Assembly: GCA_017429945.1 (NCBI GenBank)
Contig: JAFRNY010000070.1
Location: forward strand, 1-64,000
Length of the DNA: 64,000 bases
Source: Bacteroidaceae bacterium
GTDB taxonomy: Bacteria > Bacteroidota > Bacteroidia > Bacteroidales > Bacteroidaceae
Direction of reading: 5' to 3'
Numbering within the stretch: the stretch's first letter is position 1; every line of letters begins with the position of its first letter. A program made the translations under genes and the position numbers. The notes under the pieces were generated by a model. The model ran no database searches. It had not been told where the DNA came from and worked only from the letters and a program-made list of their open reading frames with translations. Positions 1-7,850 of this stretch are shown one piece after another.

Positions 1-1950
1 TATAGCATAAATCTCTACAAATTTGCGCCAAGGTTCCATTGACATATAACTTAAAATTGATGATTCGGGTACATACAGAATAGGATTCTTCACTAAAGAA
101 CCATCAAAAGCGTTACTTTGTGCATTTGGGGCACTTAAGGCATAACAATATACATTAAGGAGTGAAGAACAGCCAGAGAATGCACTTCTACCTATATTTT
201 TTACTGAAGCTGGAATTATAAGTTTAGTTAGACTTGAGCATCCAGAAAAAGCTCCTTCATTAATATTAGTAATACCATTCATTAAAACTAAGGATGTGAG
301 GCCGGTGCAGTTATAGAAAGCATAGCTCCCGATACTGGTGACAGAGGAGGGGATGGTGACGGAGGTTAGGCTGGTGCAGCCTGAAAAAGAAGTCTGTCCT
401 AAAAACCTAAGACCATCTGAAAAAACCACTGATTCTAAATTCACACATCCATCAAAAGCCATATATCCTATAGAAGTTACTGAAGAGGGAATAGTCAGAG
501 AAGTTAGCCCCGACCCGCTAAATGCAGCTTCTTCAATGCTGGAAACCGTCTCAGATAGTGTAACCGAAGTAAGGCCTGTGCAGCCAGAGAATGTATGACT
601 TAAAATTTTAGTTATTCCCCCAGGAATGGTGATAGAAGAAAGCCCTTTGCAGAAATAAAAGGCGAACTCACCAAGATAGACAACTGTTGATGGAATGGAT
701 ACAAAAGAGAGATCTACGCACCCGGCGAAGGCACTATTTCCGATGGTTGTTGCTCCTTCTGGAATCTCAATGGATGTTAAGCCCAAACAATTTGAGAAGG
801 AACGATCTCCTATTTTTGTGACAGTTGAAGGAATGATTGTCGTCTTGCAGCCCTTAAGAAGCTCATTGTTGACTGTTCTTATAATTGCATTACAATCATC
901 CCTCGAATCATATACTGGATTACCACTTTCAATCCTAATGTGGGAAAGTTCTAAACAGTCAGCGAAAGCATCTTCACCGATGCTGTTAACAGACGAAGGT
1001 ATCGAAACAGAGGTAAGACTCGCGCAACGATAAAAGGCTTTTTCACCAATAGAATTAACACCCGTTGGAATTACAATGGATACTAATCCTGTACATTCAG
1101 CAAAAGCATTGTCACCAATTGATATAGCTCCTTCTCCAATTGTTACCGAATTAAGACTGGTGCAGCCAGAGAAAGCGTAGTCACCAATTGATATAGCTCC
1201 TTCTCCAATTGTTACCGAATTAAGACTGGTGCAGCCAGAGAAAGCGTAGTCACCAATTGATGTAGCTCCTTCTCCAATTGTTACCGAATTAAGACTGGTG
1301 CAGCCAGAGAAAGCGTAGTCACCAATTGATGTAGCTCCCTCTCCAATTGTTACCGAATTAAGACTAGTGCATTCAGAGAAAGCGTAGCCACCAATGGAGG
1401 TGACAGAGGATGGGATGGTGGTGGAGGTTAGACCAGTGCAGCCAGAGAAAGCGTAGTCACCAATGGAGGTGACAGAGGATGGGATATCAAGATCAATTAC
1501 TTCTTTTCCATTTAGATAAAGATGATTAGCATAACTAAGAGGATTGCTTTGGATCCCCTCAAAAGAAATTTCACACCACGCAGCCAAGTCTGAAATACAA
1601 ACCGAGGTCAAACTTGAGCAACCAGAAAAGGGAGCATATCTGACAAAGATTAATGTTGATGGAAGCGATATAGAAGTCAGATTTCTAAAATACTGGAAAG
1701 CTGCACTCCCAATGCTTGTCACGCCTTCTTGTATCACAACATTTCGAATAACTGAACTATAGCTACTCCAAGGACCATTATTAAAATATCCCCAGCCATA
1801 GCCTTCCATCTCTCCCTCTCCAGAAATAGTCAACCTCTTTGTGGCTTCTTCATACGTCCAAGTGAGATTCTCGCCGCATGTTCCGCTGTCATCAGCCCAT
1901 GCCATAGCGGGCATCAGCGCCATAATAAACAAGAAGAATAGTTTTTTCAT
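1..1950 (-). CDS. BspA-type leucine-rich-repeat surface protein, 5' part (runs off left edge)
   Basis: The minus strand is open from an ATG at 1950 to base 1, 650 codons, with no stop in frame, so the 3' end lies outside the window. The N-terminus is a signal peptide (KKLF followed by a hydrophobic stretch ending AMAWA), then an N-cap reading LTWTYEEATKRLTISGEGEM. The rest is a chain of about 23-residue LRR_5 repeats with the family pattern GAFSGCTSLT-x-x-x-IP-x-SV. Near base 1 it reads YVPESS followed by PWRKF, which is the usual end-cap of such repeat domains. Family members in Bacteroidales are secreted surface proteins that bind host matrix or other bacteria; the ligand here is unknown. 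The coding DNA is AT-richer than the core genes to the right. Several internal repeats are nearly identical at DNA level (see repeat entry). Confidence 0.88.
   Translation of the reverse strand, partial: MKKLFFLFIMALMPAMAWADDSGTCGENLTWTYEEATKRLTISGEGEMEGYGWGYFNNGPWSSYSSVIRNVVIQEGVTSIGSAAFQYFRNLTSISLPSTLIFVRYAPFSGCSSLTSVCISDLAAWCEISFEGIQSNPLSYANHLYLNGKEVIDLDIPSSVTSIGDYAFSGCTGLTSTTIPSSVTSIGGYAFSECTSLNSVTIGEGATSIGDYAFSGCTSLNSVTIGEGATSIGDYAFSGCTSLNSVTIGEGAISIGDYAFSGCTSLNSVTIGEGAISIGDNAFAECTGLVSIVIPTGVNSIGEKAFYRCASLTSVSIPSSVNSIGEDAFADCLELSHIRIESGNPVYDSRDDCNAIIRTVNNELLKGCKTTIIPSTVTKIGDRSFSNCLGLTSIEIPEGATTIGNSAFAGCVDLSFVSIPSTVVYLGEFAFYFCKGLSSITIPGGITKILSHTFSGCTGLTSVTLSETVSSIEEAAFSGSGLTSLTIPSSVTSIGYMAFDGCVNLESVVFSDGLRFLGQTSFSGCTSLTSVTIPSSVTSIGSYAFYNCTGLTSLVLMNGITNINEGAFSGCSSLTKLIIPASVKNIGRSAFSGCSSLLNVYCYALSAPNAQSNAFDGSLVKNPILYVPESSILSYMSMEPWRKFVEIYAI
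1121..1465 (-). repeat. 69-bp tandem repeats inside the BspA-like gene
   Basis: Units begin at 1121, 1190, 1259 and 1328 with an exact 69-bp period, followed by a diverged fifth unit from about 1397. Each encodes one 23-residue leucine-rich repeat. The first four differ by only a few bases, whereas repeats elsewhere in the gene differ much more at DNA level, so this block looks recently duplicated and could expand or contract by slippage or recombination without breaking the frame. Confidence 0.9.
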
Positions 1951-2026
1951 AATATCAAAATTAGTTGAATGTTAGATTATATTTTGCAGGCGGGTGTGCC
2001 ACCGGCGTTCGTTGAAGAACACGCTG

Positions 2027-2055
2027 CAAAGGTACTCATTAAATCTTAAAACAAA
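2027..2055 (-). promoter_or_regulatory. Promoter of the BspA-like gene
   Basis: On the minus strand a TACCTTTG -7 box (2034-2027) is preceded by a TTTTG element (around 2055-2052), with 17 bp between them. This is slightly short of the usual 19-21 bp of Bacteroidetes promoters. The predicted leader to the ATG at 1950 is about 70 nt. Confidence 0.5.
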
Positions 2056-2174
2056 AGGAAAAGATGTAGAAAAAAGATAAAAATGCAGGGCAGACCTGCT
2101 GCTGAGGCCTGCCCACGACTCAATGGTGAAGAATAATTGTATGGAACTTTGAACATTTGCAAGGTAGCGGCGCA

Positions 2175-2239
2175 GCTACAGCTTGCGGTACTTGCCCTTG
2201 TCGGCTACAGCTTGCGGTACTTGCCCTTGTCGGCTACAG
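2175..2239. repeat. 29-bp tandem duplication at the 3' end of the small HTH gene
   Basis: Two exact 29-bp copies lie at 2175-2203 and 2204-2232, and the first 7 bases appear again at 2233. The copy at 2204 holds the stop codon of the flanking minus-strand reading frame, so the second copy lies downstream of the gene and duplicates its last codons. Confidence 0.85.
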
Positions 2240-2408
2240 AACGTATGCGCTGTATTCGGCCGTCGTCACAGAGGCGCTTGAGGCGGCTGTGAATGGAGTT
2301 GTCATTGTCATAGCCATAGGCATCTGCCAGCTCCTTGCTGGTGAACACATCGGGCAGTCGCTTGAAGGCGAGGGCTGTGCGCACAATTCGTGAAGGGGAT
2401 TTTATCAC
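2205..2408 (-). CDS. Small winged-helix-like protein
   Basis: A 67-residue frame beginning MIKSPSRIVRTALAF. Residues 15-60 look like a compact winged helix: a helix ending FTSKELADAYGYDNDNS, a recognition-like helix HSRLKRLCDDG, and a short wing RIQRIRSV. This resembles the N-terminal DNA-binding part of AbiEi-type antitoxins and short Bacteroidetes regulators of the same size; that assignment is by pattern only. It stands alone between repeat-rich DNA on both sides. Its start codon lies within an AATTCGTGA-type repeat and its end is duplicated in tandem. It may therefore be a remnant of a longer gene. No partner gene is adjacent. Confidence 0.5.
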   Translation of the reverse strand: MIKSPSRIVRTALAFKRLPDVFTSKELADAYGYDNDNSIHSRLKRLCDDGRIQRIRSVADKGKYRKL

Positions 2409-2429
2409 AATTAGTGAAAGGGATTTGTC

Positions 2430-2715
2430 ACAATTAGTGAATTATTCAAGTTTCGCAAGCTTCGCTCGCTTTGAAAGTTCTTCGCCGAGCGAAGCGACCA
2501 GAGGTCGAGCGAAAGAATTTAAAGAAGTTATGTGGCCTCTGGCCACGGAAGTTCTTGAAGTGTCAAGCGAGCAAGCTCGAGCGAAAGACGATACCTTAGC
2601 CGAGCAACCGCTTCCAGTAGAAAACAATACCCGAATCTATCGTCTTTAACTTCTTTAACTTCCTTAACTTCCAAAACACGCGAAACTTGAATGAATTATA
2701 TTTATCACAATTAGT
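2430..2715. repeat. Inverted-array repeat element, copy 1
   Basis: The outer arms, a left copy of TTATTCAAGTTTCGC (about 2446-2460) and its inverse near 2682-2702, are imperfect inverted repeats, and each side is bordered by a copy of TCACAATTAGTGAA (2427-2441 and 2704-2718). Inside are the AAGTTC/GAACTT and GCTCGAG modules, then a core starting ACGATACCTTAGCCGAG (2588-2604) and closing with ATCGTC (2639-2644), then an AACTTCTTTAACTTCC array. The same architecture recurs at 12.9, 30.6 and 41.6 kb. No gene is seen from 2409 to 2954. Confidence 0.7.
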
Positions 2716-2847
2716 GAAAAGCCGCCATTCCAAATAATTCGCGTAAAAAGAAGTCCGCCCCGCAAGACATTGGAGCTTACGGGGCGGATTATTTGATGCG
2801 TATATATAATTAATGAACGCGCGCTAGGCAGCAAAGCCTGCAATAAC

Positions 2848-2947
2848 TCGTCAACTTGTCAACCAACTTGTCAACTCGTCAACTTGTCAACCAACTTGTC
2901 AACTCGTCAACTCATCAACCAACTCGTCAACTCGTCAACTCGTCAAC
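2848..2947. repeat. 8-bp microsatellite (CAACTCGT) after mscL
   Basis: About a hundred bases are built of CAACTCGT or CAACTTGT units, with occasional CCAA insertions, ending 8 bp before the mscL stop codon. It lies at the 3' side of mscL. Long plus-strand reading frames across it are repeat artefacts. Confidence 0.85.
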
Positions 2948-2954
2948 TCAGAAA

Positions 2955-3350
2955 TCACTTCTTTGCCAGCAGGTCGCGGATCTCGGCGAGGAGTTCCTCC
3001 TGGGTGGGGCCTGCGGGAGCCTCGGGAGCGGGCTCTTCCTTCTTCTTGGTGGCTGCGTTGATAGCCTTCACGATGCAGAAGATGCAGAGGGCCACGATGA
3101 GGAAGTCCACCACGTTCTGGATGAACTGGCCGTACTTGAGCACGGCAGCACCCTCGCCCTCGCCGATCTTGCACACGAGGTTCGTGAAGTCCACATTGCC
3201 CGTGAGCATGCCGATTGCGGGCATGAGCACGTCGTCGACCAGCGACGAGATGATTTTACCGAAAGCACCGCCGATGATCACACCGACAGCCATGTCCATT
3301 ACGTTGCCTCGCATTGCGAAGTCCTTAAACTCTTGAATAAAATTTGCCAT
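2955..3350 (-). CDS. mscL: Large-conductance mechanosensitive channel
   Basis: 131 residues, a normal length for MscL. The protein forms a homopentameric inner-membrane pore that opens under membrane tension and releases solutes during hypo-osmotic shock. The N-terminal amphipathic helix ([20 protein letters not shown]) runs into TM1 with the pore-lining pattern [18 protein letters not shown] (about 21-38). A periplasmic loop with VDFTNL and TM2 (about 76-95, [18 protein letters not shown]) follow. The charged C-terminal helix is [11 protein letters not shown]. The start ATG is the only sensible one. A TATATTTG -7 box on the minus strand (3387-3380) lies 30 bp upstream of the ATG. The gene stands alone, divergent from the small lipoprotein and gap. 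Confidence 0.97.
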   Translation of the reverse strand: MANFIQEFKDFAMRGNVMDMAVGVIIGGAFGKIISSLVDDVLMPAIGMLTGNVDFTNLVCKIGEGEGAAVLKYGQFIQNVVDFLIVALCIFCIVKAINAATKKKEEPAPEAPAGPTQEELLAEIRDLLAKK

Positions 3351-3429
3351 AATTGAAAATATTTAGGGGTTTGATGATGCAAATATAAAACCTTTTTTGT
3401 AATTTTGCCGCGAAAATTAGAAAAAAAAG

Positions 3430-3519
3430 ATGCGAAAGACCATAATTTTCCTATTTATAGGGCTCAACATGCTACTTTTCGTGGCTTGCAAGAGCGCTGA
3501 ATATTGCAATTGTGGCTGA
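3430..3519 (+). CDS. Tiny putative lipoprotein (29 aa) upstream of gap
   Basis: A 29-codon frame: [17 protein letters not shown], then [12 protein letters not shown], then TGA. It has a basic start, a hydrophobic stretch and a lipobox (FVAC). The mature part would be only about 10 residues with three cysteines. A TAATTTTG -7 box at 3400-3407 places a transcription start about 15 nt before the ATG, which argues that the frame is expressed. It lies 119 bp upstream of gap on the same strand. I know of no named family; it may be a small lipoprotein or a leader peptide. It is too short for routine gene finding. Confidence 0.5.
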   Translation: MRKTIIFLFIGLNMLLFVACKSAEYCNCG

Positions 3520-3638
3520 AATCGTTGACAAACGCCGGCGCACGTCGGAGTTTCGCTGACATAATATCACTACGCACGAAAAGAGTTCAATACAGATATT
3601 GTTTTCAATCATTTTTTAACCCAAAAAGAAAAAAGAAA

Positions 3639-4664
3639 ATGACAAAAGTTGCAATTAACGGCTTCGGCCGTATCGGTCGCCTCGCTTTCCGTCAGATGTT
3701 CGAGGCTGAAGGTTATGAAGTCGTTGCCATCAACGACCTCACCAGCCCCAAGATGCTGGCTCACCTGCTCAAGTACGACACCGCCCAGGGCGGCTTCTGC
3801 GGCAAGTTCGGCGAGAACAAGCACACTGTAGACTGCACCGACAACTCCATCATCGTCGACGGCAAGGAGATCACCATCTACGCAAAGCCCAACGCTGCCG
3901 AGCTCCCCTGGGGCGAGCTGAACGTTGACGTCGTGCTCGAGTGCACAGGCTTCTACACCTCCAAGGAGAAGGCTTCCGCCCACCTCACAGCCGGCGCAAA
4001 GAAGGTTGTCATCTCTGCTCCCGCAGGCAACGACCTCCCCACCATCGTCTACAACGTCAACCACAAGACCCTGACTCCCGCCGACACCGTGATCTCGGCT
4101 GCCAGCTGCACCACCAACTGCCTCGCTCCCATGACGAAGGCTCTGAACGATTTCGCTCCCATCCAGAGCGGTATCATGACCACCGTTCACGCTTACACTG
4201 GCGACCAGATGATCCTCGACGGTCCTCAGCGCAAGGGTGATGTACAGCGCGCTCGTGCCGGTGCCCAGAACATCGTTCCTAACTCAACCGGTGCTGCCAA
4301 GGCTATCGGCCTCGTTATCCCCGAGCTCAACGGCAAGCTCATCGGCGCTGCTCAGCGCGTGCCCACTCCCACCGGTTCCACCACCATCCTCCACGCTGTC
4401 GTTAAGGGTGAGGTAACCGTTGAGGACATCAACGCCGCCATGAAGGCTGCACAGAACGAGAGCTTCGGCTACACCGAGGAGAAGCTCGTCAGCAGCGACA
4501 TCATCGGCATGAAGTTCGGTTCGCTCTTCGATGCCAACCAGACCATGGTAAGCAAGATCGGCGACGGCAACTCGCTCGTGCAGGTTGTTGCTTGGTACGA
4601 CAACGAGAACTCTTACACCAGCCAGATGGTACGCACCATCAAGTACCTCGCTGAGCTCAAGTAA
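3639..4664 (+). CDS. gap: Glyceraldehyde-3-phosphate dehydrogenase, type I
   Basis: 341 residues, usual length about 335. It oxidises and phosphorylates glyceraldehyde 3-phosphate to 1,3-bisphosphoglycerate with NAD in the cytoplasmic glycolytic pathway. The Rossmann start [11 protein letters not shown], the catalytic motif [12 protein letters not shown] with Cys157, and [26 protein letters not shown] and WYDNENSY are all present. An in-frame upstream extension to 3504 exists but is rejected: it has no family similarity, and the protein should begin [10 protein letters not shown] at the ATG at 3639. The strongly biased C-ending codons fit high expression. A strong terminator follows 180 bp downstream. 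Confidence 0.98.
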   Translation: MTKVAINGFGRIGRLAFRQMFEAEGYEVVAINDLTSPKMLAHLLKYDTAQGGFCGKFGENKHTVDCTDNSIIVDGKEITIYAKPNAAELPWGELNVDVVLECTGFYTSKEKASAHLTAGAKKVVISAPAGNDLPTIVYNVNHKTLTPADTVISAASCTTNCLAPMTKALNDFAPIQSGIMTTVHAYTGDQMILDGPQRKGDVQRARAGAQNIVPNSTGAAKAIGLVIPELNGKLIGAAQRVPTPTGSTTILHAVVKGEVTVEDINAAMKAAQNESFGYTEEKLVSSDIIGMKFGSLFDANQTMVSKIGDGNSLVQVVAWYDNENSYTSQMVRTIKYLAELK

Positions 4665-4689
4665 GATACATCCACAATATCTTCGCCAA

Positions 4690-4840
4690 TCAGGACGAAG
4701 CTTTTCACCAATTACGAGAGATTCTTTTCACTAATTATGAGAAATATAACTCACTAATTACGAGAAATATCTATCTCAATTCGTGATATAATATCTATCC
4801 CAGTTCGTGAAAAAGCATTCACCCTAATTCGCGAATATTA
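4690..4840. repeat. AATTCGTGA-type degenerate repeats
   Basis: Seven or so variants of TCACTAATTACGAGAAA / CAATTCGTGATA follow each other between gap and its terminator. The same word, in the form TCACAATTAGTGAA, flanks the repeat element at 2430-2715. Confidence 0.7.
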
Positions 4841-4846
4841 AACAAG

Positions 4847-4883
4847 ATTACCGTCTGCAATCAAGCGGACGGTAATTTTTTTT
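4847..4883 (+). terminator. Rho-independent terminator after gap
   Basis: A 9-bp stem, ATTACCGTC (4847-4855) with GACGGTAAT (4868-4876), is followed by a run of T (4877-4883). Confidence 0.9.
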
Positions 4884-4954
4884 ATGAAAAACACATAATT
4901 TTGCCTCCAAAAAGATAGCCCGACGCCAATTTTTATATATTTTTGCAGCAGAAT

Positions 4955-5905
4955 ATGCAGCCCATCATCACCATACTCGGACCTACAGCCTGCGGCAAGA
5001 CAGCCGTGGCCACACGTCTGGCTGCCCGCTACTTCAAGGGAGCAAGCGGCGCAGAAATCATCTCCGCCGACTCACGGCAAGTGTTCCGAGGCATGGACAT
5101 AGGCACAGGCAAAGACCTTGCCGACTACGACATCGCCACCACCGACAGCCACGGCCAGCGCGCCACGCTGCACATACCATACCACCTCATCGACATAGCC
5201 GAGGCAGGCACCAAATACTCCGTCTTCGACTTCCAGCGCGGCTTCACGCGCGCGTACAATAATATATTAACACGTGCGCGACAGCCAATACTCTGCGGAG
5301 GCACGGGACTCTACATCGAGAGCATACTGCGAGGATACCAGCTCGCCGAAGTGCCCGTCAACCCCGAACTGCGCCAACGCCTCGAAGGCAAGACTCTCGA
5401 GGAGCTCACACGCCTGCTCGCCACATACAAACGGCTACACAACACCACCGACGTCGACACCGCACGCAGAGCCATCCGCGCCATAGAAATCGAAGAATAC
5501 TATAGCCGGAACGGCCTCGGCAAGACTCACGATGCGCCACTCGTAGAGTCCACAACCTTCGGACTCGACATCCCACGCGAACTACGCCGCGAGCGCATAA
5601 GCCAGCGACTGCACCGGCGACTCGACGAAGGCATGACAGACGAAGTGCAGCGACTGCTCGACAGCGGCGTCGCGCCCGAGGCACTCATCAGCTACGGTCT
5701 CGAATACCGCTACATCACACTCTACCTGACACGCCAGCTCACACTCGACGAGATGACACGCCAGCTCGAGACAGCCATACACCAATTCGCCAAACGACAG
5801 ATGACATACTTCCGAGGCATGGAGCGACGAGGCGTAGACATACAATGGATTGACGCCACACAACCCACGGAAGAAATCGTAGAACAAATCATCGCACAAC
5901 TATGA
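4955..5905 (+). CDS. miaA: tRNA dimethylallyltransferase
   Basis: 316 residues from the ATG at 4955; a TTG 12 bp upstream is less likely. The enzyme transfers a dimethylallyl group to N6 of A37 in tRNAs reading codons that start with U. The P-loop is GPTACGKT (9-16), followed by IISADSRQVFRGMDIGTGK (the substrate-binding DSRQVF segment) and GGTGLYIESIL. The C-terminus KRQMTYFRGM is the usual KRQxTWFR-type end. The downstream DAG-kinase-like gene overlaps it by 4 bp (ATGA), so the two are translationally coupled. Confidence 0.95.
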   Translation: MQPIITILGPTACGKTAVATRLAARYFKGASGAEIISADSRQVFRGMDIGTGKDLADYDIATTDSHGQRATLHIPYHLIDIAEAGTKYSVFDFQRGFTRAYNNILTRARQPILCGGTGLYIESILRGYQLAEVPVNPELRQRLEGKTLEELTRLLATYKRLHNTTDVDTARRAIRAIEIEEYYSRNGLGKTHDAPLVESTTFGLDIPRELRRERISQRLHRRLDEGMTDEVQRLLDSGVAPEALISYGLEYRYITLYLTRQLTLDEMTRQLETAIHQFAKRQMTYFRGMERRGVDIQWIDATQPTEEIVEQIIAQL

Positions 5906-6828
5906 CCATACCACGTTGGGGCATCATCTATTGCCCAAAGCCAGGCGTAAGCCGCACACATAAACGATGGGAACACATCAAGCAACTGATTGATGCGCAA
6001 GGCATCGAGTTCGACTTCGTGCAGAGCGAAGGCCCCGAGAGCGTAGGGCGCCTGACGAAGATGCTCGCCGACAACGGCTACCAGACAATCATCATCGTAG
6101 GCGGCGACTCCGCCATGAACCGCGCCCTCAACGGACTGCTCTCACTCAGCGATGACGTGCGCGAGCGCACAGCCATTGGCGTCATACCCAACGGACGCGG
6201 CAACGACTTCGCATCGTTCTGGGGCTTCGACGAAGAAAACGACGCACAAACCATAGAATGGCTTAAGGCACGGAGAATCAAGCAAGTGGATGTGGGCGAG
6301 ATAAGCTACACCGTAGGCGGGGAAGCACGGCACCACTTCTTCTTAAACTGCGTCAACGTGGGCCTCGTGGCAAATATCATGAAACTGAAATTCAAGACCC
6401 GCCGCATCTTCGGCCTCACCACCCTCACCTACTTCACCAGTATGATAGCCCTCCTCTTCCAACGCATGGAAACGAAGATGAAGCTGAAAATCAACGAAGA
6501 AACCATCGAGCGCAAAGTAATGAGCGTGTGCGTGGGCAACAGCAGAGGCTATGGCCAGACGCCCAACGCAGTGCCATACAACGGCATGCTCGACGTCAGC
6601 ATAATCGCATACCCCGAGGTGCGCCAGCTGCTCGAAGGCCTCTGGATGCTCTTCACCGGCAAATTCCTAAGCCACAAGAACGTGCGCTCCTACCGAACAC
6701 CACGCAAAATCCACTTCCACGACACACGCAAAGCATCCGTCAGCACCGACGGCATAGTCCTCCCCGACGTTCACTCACCTTTCACCATCAGTCTCCACCA
6801 AGAATACGTCAACCTAATTATAGGATAA
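5902..6828 (+). CDS. Diacylglycerol kinase family lipid kinase
   Basis: 308 residues with the DAGK catalytic fold (YegS/BmrU group): an N-terminal nucleotide-binding lobe with IIYCPKPG and a C-terminal beta-sandwich lobe. The family phosphorylates diacylglycerol or related lipids. The nucleotide loop, normally GGDGT-x-x-EV, here reads VGGDSAMNRALNG, while the downstream IPNGRGNDFA matches the family (usually LPxGTxNDFA). The change of GT to SA may affect activity or be a lineage trait. The gene overlaps miaA by 4 bp and converges on the Crp-like gene. Confidence 0.85.
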   Translation: MTIPRWGIIYCPKPGVSRTHKRWEHIKQLIDAQGIEFDFVQSEGPESVGRLTKMLADNGYQTIIIVGGDSAMNRALNGLLSLSDDVRERTAIGVIPNGRGNDFASFWGFDEENDAQTIEWLKARRIKQVDVGEISYTVGGEARHHFFLNCVNVGLVANIMKLKFKTRRIFGLTTLTYFTSMIALLFQRMETKMKLKINEETIERKVMSVCVGNSRGYGQTPNAVPYNGMLDVSIIAYPEVRQLLEGLWMLFTGKFLSHKNVRSYRTPRKIHFHDTRKASVSTDGIVLPDVHSPFTISLHQEYVNLIIG

Positions 6829-6984
6829 TTGATAATGTATAATGTATAATTGAGAATTGATAATTGATAATTGATAATTGGCCCCTGGATTACAAGAGTG
6901 TGATGCCTTCGGCAAATTATACATTATAAATTATACATTATACATTATCAATCTTCCATTTGCCGAAGGCTAGCCTTCGGCCCA
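6829..6984. terminator. Shared hairpin/repeat region between convergent genes
   Basis: GCCTTCGGCAAAT (6905-6917) pairs with ATTTGCCGAAGGC (6958-6970), and a 20-bp perfect palindrome occupies 6962-6981. Between and before the arms are AATTGATAATTGATAAT and ATTATACATTATACATT word repeats. The position between two 3' ends suggests a bidirectional terminator, but it lacks a clean T-run. Confidence 0.55.
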
Positions 6985-7683
6985 CTACCCCATTCGGCTA
7001 ATCTTAGCCAGCTTCTCCTCCTCAAGAATCTTAATCTTACGGCCATCCACGGCCACGAGCCGCTCCGAAGCGAAAGCCGAGAGGGTGCGGATTGCATTGC
7101 TCGTCGTCATATTCGACAGGTTGGCCAGATCCTCACGGCTGAGGTAGATGCTGAGCGTGTAGCCATCCTCCTCCAAGCCGTAGCTCTCCTTCAGGAAGAG
7201 TAGCGCATCGGCCAGACGACCGCGGATATGCTTCTGAGTGAGCGTCACCGTGCGCTCGTCGGCACGCCCGAGATCCTCGGCCAGCCTCTGCATGAAGAAC
7301 CACGCCAACGACGCATTCTCGTGAATCATGGCCATGACCATATCTATCGGGAAGCACACAATCACCGTAGGCTCGAAAGCCAAGGCCGACAACACAAAAT
7401 TCTCACCCACGAAAGCCGGGCGATAGCCGAAATACTCCACCGGACGTATCACACGCACAATCTGCGTACGCAAGCCCACGCCCTCGCGACAAATCTTTAC
7501 CTTGCCCGAAACCAGGCAGTACAACTTCTCCGGATGGTCGCCGGCAGAATATATCAATTCATTCTTACGATAGGTGTGAACCGTTGCAGCCTTTGCCAGA
7601 CTTGCCCGCTGCGCATCCGTCAGCAGGCTCAGCATTCTGCCCAGATGCGGCAACAAATCGTTAATATTGGGAGCCTTCTTCAT
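6985..7683 (-). CDS. Crp/Fnr family transcriptional regulator
   Basis: 232 residues. Residues 20-130 form the cyclic-nucleotide-binding-like beta barrel (IYSAGDHPEKLYCLVSGKVKI). A long helix (AWFFMQRLAEDLGRA) and a C-terminal winged helix follow (RGRLADALLFLKESYG, LSREDLANLSNMTTSNAIRTLSAFASERLV). The effector cannot be read from the sequence: the phosphate-binding Arg-Ser pair of true CRP is not evident and there is no Fnr cysteine cluster. The gene is divergent from the glycogen operon, with 167 bp between the two starts, so it may regulate that operon; this is inference from position. Confidence 0.88.
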   Translation of the reverse strand: MKKAPNINDLLPHLGRMLSLLTDAQRASLAKAATVHTYRKNELIYSAGDHPEKLYCLVSGKVKICREGVGLRTQIVRVIRPVEYFGYRPAFVGENFVLSALAFEPTVIVCFPIDMVMAMIHENASLAWFFMQRLAEDLGRADERTVTLTQKHIRGRLADALLFLKESYGLEEDGYTLSIYLSREDLANLSNMTTSNAIRTLSAFASERLVAVDGRKIKILEEEKLAKISRMG

Positions 7684-7775
7684 TTCTTACGTGCTTAATA
7701 TTATGTTTTACGGCACAAAAATAGCCATTAAAAACGATTTCTCAAAGGAATGAGCCAACTTTTATTTGAAATATT

Positions 7776-7805
7776 TTTGCAAATGAGAATAAATTGCTAA
7801 TTTTG
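7776..7805 (+). promoter_or_regulatory. Promoter of the glycogen operon
   Basis: A TTTG box at 7776-7779 and TAATTTTG at 7798-7805, 18 bp apart, give a leader of about 40 nt before the ATG at 7851. Confidence 0.65.
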
Positions 7806-7850
7806 GAGTGATTTTGTGAAAAATAACCTAACAATATCCTACACTAACTT

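Noticed and set aside
1121..1465. Possible CRISPR array
   Set aside because: The 69-bp units are contiguous coding repeats without spacers.
2856..3356. Overlapping plus-strand frames opposite mscL
   Set aside because: They begin in the 8-bp microsatellite and continue as antisense of mscL; only the minus-strand protein matches a family.
3504..3638. N-terminal extension of gap by 45 residues
   Set aside because: The sequence has no similarity to GAPDH, and the usual start [11 protein letters not shown] is at 3639.
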